Shown here in pieces: positions 25,201 to 36,900 of a stretch of 64,000 nucleotides of DNA (within the stretch, counting starts at the first letter, position 1; each line of letters starts with the position of its first letter). Source of the DNA: Glossina fuscipes (lineage: Eukaryota; Arthropoda; Insecta; Diptera; Glossinidae). The notes under the pieces are model-generated. The model ran no database searches and had not been told where the DNA came from. It saw only the letters and a program-made list of their open reading frames with translations. The stretch spans positions 1,555,518 through 1,619,517 of the forward strand of contig NW_023998427.1 in assembly GCF_014805625.2 (NCBI RefSeq), written 5' to 3'. The position numbers were made by a program, and so were the translations under genes.

Positions 25201-26260
25201 CCACCACGATTGTATCAACATAGTACTCCACATCGCACAACTTGTGTGGCATGTAAGTGTACGACAAATGAAAGATTGCATTTGTCTGGTTTTTGTTTTC
25301 TTTTTCTTTTCTTTTTTTTTTTTTTTTTGCTTTGCACTTAAACATCACCTCCTGGGGGCTGTTAAAATGTATGTGTATTAAATACTCTTTTTAGAAAAAA
25401 GAAACTAATCTTGTTTTTTTTTTTCCGCTTAGCATTAACGATGAACTTTGTAAATATGTAGAAGTTGAACGAATTTAAATTAATTTTTTTTATAACCATC
25501 ACGGACGGTTGGGTATGTGCTAGCATTGGAATAAGGTTTGTAACACATCAAGGAGCCTATGTATACACATATATATAATGAAAATCGGTTCAATTCCCTC
25601 TCAGTATTCCTTCAACTTCTATGCAATCGTATCTATTAGTGCATCCATTTATCCGCCACTATCCACTTATTCGTTTTCCCACCAATCCATCCGTTTGCTT
25701 TTACGGCCATTCGATTTAGTGTCTCTTTTTTCTTCTATTCTTATTTTAAATTGTAAAAATTGTGATATAAAGACGAAAATAGTACAGGCGGATACATGCG
25801 ATTAAATCTTCAAAAGTCAGAATTGAAAATAGGCGTAATGCGGCAATATGCATACAGTGTACCTGCTCGCTACAAACGATTAAAATAAAATTTAGACAAA
25901 AAACGCCAAAAATTTTCAAAAGTTTTCATCGGGCAATTGAAAGTTACGGAAACACTTCAGCATTCTGCGATCGAACCATCTGCATTTAAGAAAAAACATG
26001 CAGCGATATTTATATGTCCACTTAAGATGGAGGATATTCAAAATTCGACTTGAGAGGAAAGCGGGTGAATACCTTTCTTACTTGTTGCTGCTCCTTTCGA
26101 AAATGAAAAACTCATTTGCCATGTTTGAGCATAAAAAATACTAACGCAATTCAACATGCATGTATACATAACATTGACCAAATAGGGTTACATCGCCGGC
26201 CAGCCAGCAAGTCGTAAGTTGTTTGCGCTGTTAGTTAACTAACTAATGTTCCCGAGCATT

Positions 26261-26300
<40 letters not shown>

Positions 26301-29295
26301 TAGATTATTATCTCTCGTTATGCCTTTGCTATTATTGAAAGGATTACATCGTTTGTAAAATGTGTGCGACAACAAATCAGAGACTGTATATTAAGGCGAG
26401 CAAAAATTTGCTTATTTTTTTAACTTTTGATCATTCTTATCTTATTTCATGCTTCTCTGCTTAAATCTATTATCGTTAGTATTATGATTAAGCCAACGAA
26501 ATTAATTCATCTATTAAAGTAAGAAAACTGGGAAAAAAGTAGAAAAGAAAGTCCAGCGATTTTGCTAAAGTTATGTCTTTTTTTTTTTGATTATGTTACA
26601 TATACATATATTTTTATGTATATGGTACACTTGTCGTACTTAATGTACACTATTAACTTTGTGCGAAAGTATGTGACACGGAGAAGAGCTTAAAATAGCC
26701 CAACTGTTTATTATATCGATTGATTCAGAATCATTTTATGAATCGATTTAAGCATGTCTGTCCGTTTGTCCGTCTGATATCTGTCCTTGTATTTCTGTTC
26801 AGCCTACAGGTCGCAAGTTTTAAGATATTTTGATCAAGTTTATTACGCTGATGTGTTTTCGCTCAAGAACAAACGACATAAAAATAGTTCAGATCGGATC
26901 ACTTTTTCGGACCACTTTCCATATAACGGACTTTCCAAAATAGGGCAAAAAATGCAATTAAGTGGCTAAGTAATAGTATTTCGGCATTCTAAATTCGTAG
27001 GAAAATTTTGGACCCGCTGAGGCAATTTTTTGCAAATATCTCTCTCATATAACGAAAACTAAAGATCATGTGCCAAGATGGTCCAATTTTGCAATGTTTT
27101 ATGATGAAAATCAAATCATAATCAGTGATTCAGGATAAAAATATTAACTATATCGTATTTGGATCATTTCCGTCTATTTTTTTGGATCCTACCCTATATA
27201 TAAATTTTCAAGAATATCGATCTTTTGTAGGGCAGAAAAGCCAAAATTTAAATATGCTATAATGAAACTTAATCCATAAAAGTAAAAAAAAATCTATATG
27301 ATATCTATATAAGTTTAAAATTAATAATCAAAGTAAAATTCTACGAACGGAAAAGCCTTTGAAATTTTCTTCTACTATTTGAAATTTTGATGACTTTTTT
27401 CTAAAAATTTGAAAAAAAACGTTGAAAATGATTTTTTAAAAAACAAATGTCCCATCTCTTGCATACTTCTCGTGAATGGAGTTTAGTAACGCTGAAGGAA
27501 AAGATTTGTGTATCTTTTTCTCTTTACGAGACACATTTTACCAAAGATTGTGCTTTTTTGCATACAAACAACTCAGTGAAAAATTCAAATTCGAACTCAA
27601 ATTCGAATTCAAATTCGAATTTCAATTTTTGTTTTTTTTTTTAAATACTTTCAAACAGAAATCACTAACCGAATGTATTGTTAGTGTGTTCAATGCAAAC
27701 TGCATACTTTTTTTTAGAGGGTCTCTGAAAACCACACCGTATTGGAAGAATTTTCAAAATTTTCAAATGAATATCTTATAAAACATTGATTGATCTTTTG
27801 TAGATTCTAAAAATTTGAATGAAATTATCCTTTAATTATATTAAAGACGATATTGGAGAAGCTATGCTTTCATTTTAGCTTTTATAGCTTTTATTATCGA
27901 CAGACTATCTAGTACAAGGACAGGAAAACTAAAGGATTAGCAAGCCTGTATCGATTTATTATTTATTTTTTTTCACCTTACTTCAGATGCAGCAAAGTAT
28001 TGACCTTAATTGGGCCTTTATTGGATTGTGATTCGACCTATTTTGGCACAGCTGTAGCCTGTCAGCCTTGAAAATGACTTCTTGCAGCAGACTTGCGTGC
28101 GATTTGGTATATCAAACGATGTTAAATAAGACTTATCGATTTATTCGTTTGAAGGATTGAGTTTGTTTCTTGCAATTGAAGAATTAAAAAATTACTACGC
28201 TTCGCTGACATTTTTTGACGGTATTTCTGCTAAATCTCACTTTCCTATCTCAATATTGGAGATGCTGAGAGTTCATGTGAATGAATAAACTTAAGATAGT
28301 TAAGCTAATTTGTAGCTTGTCTTAAGATCAACCGTGACGAGACGTAGTTGATTTAAGTAATTTGAAAATAAAGAAAGCTATTAGCCTATACGAGAAATAA
28401 ATTTATTGATTTCGGCAAACGCATTGCTTATTCAGCATGCAGTTCATGTGAAGTGTTTCTTAATTCATTTATTGTTCATACGTTCTCCATCACCTGTGTA
28501 GGTGATACCCGTCTGAAAGGTATGTAATAAAATAAATTTTACTGTAAATAAAAAAAAATACATGTATTTTTTAGGATGAGTACTGTACTTATTATTCTTT
28601 TTTCATGCTCCATTATGATCTCGTATAGAAAATTGAAGAAATGAAAAAAAAAGAAAAAATTGCTGGGCTGGGCGACGTCGCAATTGCTAATCAAATGAAT
28701 AGGATTTTGAAAAATCGTACAGATATGCGTTCTCTGCGGCTCGGGGTCGTCAAGAATTGATCTTCAAGAAAGCTTAAGAGACTCGACCGATTGGACAAAC
28801 AAGAACTCTTTCTTATTAGTTTTTTTCATTTTTGCGTTTTTACATACATATGCAAAAAGTGTTGAAAAAGGACAACAACAAATTTATTGTAAACATACAT
28901 AACAAACGTCAACGTTGATTACATCAACATCGACATTAGTATAGCTATTATGGCTACTATTGAGCTATTGGTAAACTCTATAATTTCTGCTAAATTCCAC
29001 AAAAGCTATCTATAGGTACGCGTTTAACTGGTGAAGTAAAGACTAAGGAGAGGGAATGAAAAAAAAAAAGAACAAATTTTCACTTTTTATACTCTAAAGC
29101 TTTTACTTTGACTGATTGACTGTTTGGCTAGTTGGCTGGCTGTTTAGCTAGTGAGCTGGTTAACTGCATGGCTGGCTAACTAGATTGGTAAAAACTCAAA
29201 TTAACATGCAGTGGATATGTTGCATGGTTTAAAGATGATTTTTATTCTTTATCATCAATATAATAACAATAACGATGGCGATGATAATGCTGGTA

Positions 29296-29331
<36 letters not shown>

Positions 29332-30889
29332 GCGAAGATGATGTGGCAAACGAGGTAATGTCAGCCGCAGTACTATTTTTCTTGAATTCATATTATATTA
29401 TAAAATAAAATAACATGAACTTGTTTCCATAATAGTTTATACAAGTAACCACAATAATAGTAAAACAAGTTAACTACTGCCTGTTTGAATGACTGACTGA
29501 CTGACTGCGTGCCTGCCTGCCTGCCTGTGGTGTATGAGCACTACCAGCAAAGAAGTAGAAGAAGAGGAAAAAAAGAAGACTAAAAGGTAACAAAACACCA
29601 ATAGCAACTGCAAACACTCATGAGCGAGCACACACACGCATAATTGCCACACAATCCACCAAATTTGGTTAAAAATATTCTACAGCTCCAACTGCTAACC
29701 TCATAAGCTTTACAAGGGAAATAAAAAAAAAGTATCATTACTCAAGTTTTGTTAAACATTCAGCTTTGAAAATAATAAAAGAAAAATGCACAAGCACACA
29801 CTTATATGTAAACTTAGTGCATAAACATATATGAAAATTCTTGAAATAATTGTCAACAACACAATTAAGGCCTTAACAAATCATAAAGACTCGTCATCAC
29901 TGTCATCATTATTACGTTGTCGTCATGATCATTAAAATTTACTGGCCTAAGAGCTCTGCTCTGCTTGGATGATGTTTTGCTTGGCAACGCATTCTATAAT
30001 ATTTTATATACATTTTCAAAGAAGGAAGATTCTGTTAAATAAATACATAGGCATTCACATGCAATAACTATAAGTAAAGTTTACACACATATACATTTAC
30101 GCATAGTACACTTATGTGTATAATCAAGTGAAGTTGTTGCCTTTTGCTTGCATTCTGCAGGTATTTAAGCATCGAACGCTAGCTAGTATTGGATGAAAAT
30201 TTATAAACATATCTCAAGACTCGTTGTTGTTATTTGTTTGTTTTTTTTTTTCCTCGTTTTTGTAGTTTTTGTTGCCTTTTATAATGACATAACTCGAACA
30301 TTTTAACGCTTATTAAATTATCTCATTTACTGGAATTTCATGACGTTTACCTTTTGGTTTTATTTCTTTTTTGTTGTTGTTGGTGTTTTTTCTGTTTTCT
30401 TGTACAACTTAAGTTTGCTTCTTTTAATAAAACGCTCAACCTTAATATCGAGAATTCGAGACTTGCATCTACACTCTCAATTCGCTATGTTCAGTAAAAG
30501 ACTTGCGTCTTGCGATGATTTGATGAAACAGCAGGAGGGCGTCTTGTGTCTCTTTCAAAAGAAAAATATTTATAAAATAATTTTTATTAAAAATAAATGA
30601 GGATACTTTAGTTAAATGCAACACCCTACACCTTTTCACTGACACACGAATTGAAACATCGCCAATTTATCTCACAATGCATTTAAGAGTTCATTGCCAC
30701 ATATTGATTAATCCAATTATTTAACAAATGATTTCAAATAGTTATCTTCACTCCTTAAAATGATTAAATAAATGATACTATAAACATATTATATATAAAG
30801 AAACCTGCGAGCTTTATTTTTCTGTCTGGATGCGATCCTTGTGATCTTTTGAAAATCCCTTTTTCATCTTTTCATTAATAATCTCCGAA

Positions 30890-30941
<52 letters not shown>

Positions 30942-33900
30942 GTCCTATTTAATGTATGTTCACCTAATCAATATAAATAATTTCATTCACTCAATCACTC
31001 AACACATTTTAATAATCACGGACAATCAATCAATCAATCGAAAAGCTGTCACTCTTATTAGATTTAATAGCCTAATTAATACAATAATCAAATAATATAC
31101 GTTTCGCCTTCGTTTAATGTGATCCTTGAGATATGAAAGTGTAGACACGATTCCAAAGATCTTTTAAATATTTCCGATGCATACAAAATTCCATTAGTCA
31201 TATGCACTCTTAATTAACATTATTGGTAATAGAATCGGTTTAGTCTTTTCTGTTCGCTCTCGAAATATTTTGCCTAGATAAGACAAGGCTGGATTCGGTG
31301 CTGATTAAGTGCGCATTTAATTTTCAGTTAAAATATTTATTTTAATAATAATGAGCCATTCAGAGGATATCCCCTCTAGCTATAAGCACGTTAATGATCG
31401 GCAAGCATTATAGATTGATTAATTGAATTGACGTAATCATGCATTACATGGCTAGCAATTGTCTAAGTTTGTCTTGTAAAGCTTCAGTTGGTGCTGGCTC
31501 GGTTAACGCCGATAAATATTGCCTTAAACGCGGAGACATACAGGTAAGTATTTTTGATGTATGATGATGGCAGATGGCAGATGGCAGATGGCAGATTGGT
31601 GGGGATATGGTTCAGGACTTAACAATAATATTTTATAGGCTGACTTAAGATGCGTTTAAACAAAATACATTTTAATTTTTTTCTTTTTTTCTCTTAAATG
31701 GTTCACTCCCTTATAATATGCTTTAATGTTATTAACCATTGATTCGAAATTATTCGCAATATTGGTATGCAAAGTTGCTGAGATACAAGTTGAATCTTAA
31801 TAAGGACTTTCAATACCTAACCTAGACTTTGTTGCGACTATAAATATATAAATGAAAAATAAAAAAGAAATGTTGAGTGCCATTACCGCCTCGACGAGAA
31901 AAAATTGAAAACATTCCGTTCAAGTTTTCCTGTCGCTGAGTTGGATAACTTTCGAGGTGTTACAACTTGAACGACAAATTTAGTATATCATTGGTACGTA
32001 TGAGTAGGGTATACTAAAAATGAAATCAAAACCATCAAAACGGTAGGAAGGTAAGGGTAGGACAAACAACAAACGCTACGAAAACTTATCTTTTTAAATA
32101 TCTCTGCGATAGTTTTGTTACGTCTTTTTTTTTTTTTTAAATATCAAGAGCGTGTTTTTATTAAAACAAATGAAAGAATTTTTAAGTTAATGAATAAGAA
32201 TGAATTGAGAAAGTGTTGTTGTTTGTTTTGATGGTTTCCTACATATTTTCAAGGATTTAAACAACAAAAGGTTGAAGAAAGTCAACCAGCAATTTATGTG
32301 TTTAGATATGCAATCAACTAACCAGACTTAATATTTAATAAAAATGCTACGATCAAAGGGTTAGACAGGAATTTTTTTAAACAGTTTTTTTTTTTTTGTC
32401 TATTTGCCTATAAGTTTTTTTTTACCAGTATATATAAAAAAGTGAAGACAGCGTAAGAACATAGAAAGCCGGGAACGGTAGCGAGTAATACATTAATAAT
32501 ATTATGTACACGCCCACTAGCTGTCAGCATAATATGGTTGATAATATCTAATCAAAATTTTACGGCAATTAGTGACAAAAAAAAAAAATAAAGAAAAACG
32601 CCGCGATTCGCAAATTCCAGTGAAAGTTGAAATTCGTACTGTCATTTTAATGAAAATAAGCGAGCGGTGGTTCACATGTTCTTACAATTTGAGAAAAGGC
32701 AAAAGGCGGCGAAAGATATGTGCGCTGTATACCGCGGTCATGGTTTAACACTTGAAAAATCATCGAAGTTTTACGTATATCGACTTCGATATCCTTCGTT
32801 TATGGCATTGCCACAGTGTGAGACTGAAATTTGGCGAAAAACATTTCTTGACCGGCTGTTAAAAAATGCGGGTAATCGAATACAGGCCTACAATAGATAA
32901 GATATTAGAATAAATTCGATAAAAAATCGATAATATTTTATTATATAATCATCTCTAACTTTCATGAAGATATGTACGAGAAATTGTTACTTAGATACCC
33001 ATAAAAACTCGATCTTGAAGTGGTTTTAGTCCATCTCTGTTCAACATACCAAAAAAAAAAAAAGAAAAAAAAAAAGTGGTTTAAATCGGCCTAATTAACT
33101 GTTTCAGGCTCGTCCATAAAAAAAGGGATCAAAATGATACCTTTCGGTAGGAGGAGGTATTTTTCGTCGACTAGTCGAAGGAAACGAAGTAGAAACAAAT
33201 TAATTATAGATATTTTTTGAGAACTATTTTAAATAAACAAACGTCATCGAAAAATTTTGAAGCATTACATGCTTTGTTAAATTTTTTTTTTTTGGAAGCT
33301 CAAGGTCTGCAATTGTGTGTTATTTTGTTGTCTAATAAATGAATTTTTCTTTTGAAATCTCGCTGCGCGAGTGTTTCTAGCTGTACCGTGAGAGCAGATG
33401 CAAGGCATACAATGCCAAGTTTGAATTAATTTTTCGCACGATATAGGTAAATTTGCGACCTTAATAACCCGATAACGATCGGAATATGACGAAAATGTTT
33501 TAAAACTGAAGGACACGAAAAGATAAATTTAAATTGGTTTCGCTCTTGTTTATCATCTTTCTGACAACATATGAATTTTATGTAGAAAGAGACGAATGAG
33601 CTTCGAAGCCTATCGGGAATACATGGATGCTAGCGTATTAACCAGGTGCCAATAGGACATCAAATGGGGACATGTTTGAAAAGGACAATACAAGGTTAGC
33701 GTATATGCCGCCCGATTCTTTGACTCAATCCCATTAATTGGTGTTCTTCCCTAGTAATGGTTTAATTTGATTGAAATAACTTATAACATTATATACTATA
33801 TCTAGCTAACATACCATCAACAGTGACAAGTAAAAACGCTATAGTGGGTCATGGCTCACCATAGAATACCCTACGCCACTGTACACTTATTCTTGGTTAA

Positions 33901-36900
33901 AAAGGGTGCTCCGATACGAACCAAATTAAGGAGCGTTTGTGTATGGGTCATCAACATTTCATCAAAATATTTCGAAAATTTGCGATTTGTTGGAGATTAA
34001 ACACAAGAAAACCAAACGGAAAGACGGACAGATTCCGAATGGATCGGTATGATAAAAGATGGATCTATCTCAAGACTTTCTAGGTGTTATATTCGTACAA
34101 ACTTAATTTATTTTTGTATCATAACTCGTTTAGAGTGTAAAAATTATTCAACGTTTCAAATGTTTTTGTGGATCTTCTACGTCTCCTTGTATATATGATT
34201 AAAAAGAATCTAATTAGCTTTAAAGCTAAATGCAATAAATTTCCAAAAAATATTTATTTCTCTATTTAATCATAGCAAAGTGAATGACTTTAACCGATTG
34301 ATATGGTCTAGGCGAACAAACTTCTCATTCGCGAACAGAGTACACAACCCTGCCATAAAAGTGTACTAATTTTTCATCTGACTTAAAAATAGATGACGTT
34401 GGGGACGTTTGAAGTTGAACCATGTATTTATTGTCATGTTCGTATGTGGCTGTCTGCTTATTTTCTTTATTTATTTTTCTTGGTTTTTTTTTTTTCTTGT
34501 TATTTTTTTGGTGTAAGAGAGTTATGCAAATATATTTCTAATTATGTATGCTATTCATGCAGAAAATTANNNNNNNNNNATACACGGAGTGAGTGCTCTT
34601 TGACTATAACGTAATTTAATTTGTCAATCCATACTTATCATTGATCAGGGCATACACACATATGTCGCACGCAACGCAGCCACACGCACTGAAAGAAAAG
34701 AGTCTCCTCAGTGCCAAACTTAAGCAGATTATTGTCTTCGATTTAGAAGGGACCATGAGACAAGGACCTCAAGTAAACGATGTTGAAATTTTTCGAACTA
34801 CCAGATCCGAAAGTGAAACATTGATCTTTTTTTTTGTTTTTGGAGAACAGTGCACATATCAAGAAAATACATTTGTTTAAACTTTTTTTATACTCTACAC
34901 CACTTGTAGTGCAAGGATAAATTAAGCTTGTGCGAGTTTATGCAACACGCAGAAGCACGCCAGATCGACCCACCCTGTTCGTTCGTCTGACTCTTTTTTC
35001 GTGTTGATCTTTTGTGTTCAAGTCGCAATTTTTGGGATATTTTAATGAAATTTGGTAAACTGGCATGTTTTGGCCCACCGACGAACGTTACTGAAAATCG
35101 ATGGGGTCGAATTACTTTTTCAATCTCTTCCCATACAATATCTTATTTTGAAAAGCCGTTTAATTAGTGTATGCATCTGCGTTAAGCAAAGTGATTTGGA
35201 GTATTTTATGGTAAGCTATGTCCCACTGCAGTAATTTTCTAGTTTTTTTTTATATTGCAACGCTGTTGTAATTTGGGATAATCTAGCCTACATAACCTAG
35301 CGCTTTATCTATATATTTTCATAACAGACTTAGACGCGGTTTATATGACGAAGAGAAAAAAATTAAGACAGAGCTCGATATGAAAGCACAATTGCGTTTT
35401 CCAATATAGGGAATGATAGGCGGATGTGCGAGTGTATAGTTCCTGGTATCTTGAACGTATTATCTCTGTACTTGAGGAATATAGATAAGGGACAATTAAT
35501 TTTAACCTAGTTAGAAAGTCAATTTTACTTAAGTCGCTTTTCCTAATTTATTGTCTACAAAATTGTCATAAATCAATATTTCATTTTGTTCATTGTTTTC
35601 TACTATACGATATGAGCAACAAAATGAAATAAATAATTTTTTATTTAAATATAATTTGAAAAAATATATTGATGCGAAAAGAAAGTGCATTGGATTATTT
35701 ATATTTTAAATATATCGTCGTTTGCTTACCATGTTTATCGGTTGGACAAGTTTTACAGCATTTGCCTGGGAGAGAAACGGGTTCATCGCAGGTAGTTGTC
35801 GGGCATTCTTCTTTAATATTTCGGCATTGAACACGAGCGACTATACGCTTCTTTTTGGGTACCTAAAAATTTAGCACAAAAAAAAAAAAAAAATTCATAG
35901 CAAGTTAGTATTGTATTTTATAATAAATTTATAATTTATAATTTGTTTAATGCGAGTTCTTTAAACGTGGTAGAATTACGTCAAGACACTGCAGGTCAAA
36001 GTCAAGTAACGCAATCAATGGGTTTATATTACGAGAGATTTATTTGTCTCGCTTATATCACATTTTCATCAACGAAATACGATACTCGTCGAATTTTTCT
36101 GTCGTGACGAGTTCAAGGTTTTTTCTCTAGCAAACACTAAAGCTTCCTGTTTCGTTTACATGTTCACTAAGATCCTGATTTTCGTTCGAGCGGAGTGACG
36201 ACAGTCCGCTCCTTTAACTTCCAAGTCACCAAAACGAGCCAAACTGCGTAGAAATTTAATTCGAACATCAATTGTTTTCCAATATAAAATTATATAAAAT
36301 AATAAGAAATATTTAGTTAACTGATTCTCCTCAAATCCATAGTCTAATTGTTAGAGGGTATCACCCAATTAAATAGTATCAGTAATAAAATCCTGATTAG
36401 GTTACCGAGTTTCTGAATGCCTTTCTTATTCTTGGAATTCATAGGAGGTGTCTTTACAAATTAATGGAGATAGCCGTCCTTGCAGTATTTAACCATGCGG
36501 TTCTTTATGGCTCAACCCATTGCAAAGAAGAGGCATCTCTAATCTGGAATATCAGGCTGATAACTCAAAATCCTGGAGCCGTCATTGGAGGTATATCCCC
36601 ACCTCCTGTCAACATAAACCACATTTTACGTATCTGGCTTTGTATGAATCAAGCACGTGGATGCATTGCAGCTGTACAGTCAGGCACATTGTGCCCCTCG
36701 CACGCACTTGGCTGTAACTGCAGATTATGCGAAACTATTTGAAGGCTTGCACTCAAATATCAAGCCGCCGTATAAAGCAGGGTAGATTCTCGGTCCGTGG
36801 CATCCGTGGCGTTAGGCTACCTCTGCTCCGACAGTTGCCATAGAGTTTCTAATGACCGAAACAAACAGATCGACACAATAGATGCAATGCCACATACTCC

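Larger units (their letters stand above)
24789..35729 (-). other. sog large intron (10.9 kb), repeat-rich
   Basis: This lies between the VWC1 exon and the linker exon. It contains a family A repeat (26620-27330), an AATTCGAA-type tandem array (27582-27626), a (GAT)n run (29296-29331), a (CT)n run (30894-30933), a four-unit ATGGCAG array (31567-31596), a mariner N-terminal remnant (32590-32900), two family A copies (33880-34130 and 34890-35170) and the second N gap. I see no convincing exon in it. Long introns of developmental genes often carry enhancers, but none can be delimited here. Confidence 0.6.

Noticed and set aside
36464..36742. 92-codon frame in GC-richer DNA inside a sog intron
   Set aside because: No recognisable domain and no splice logic; at most an old mobile-element piece.
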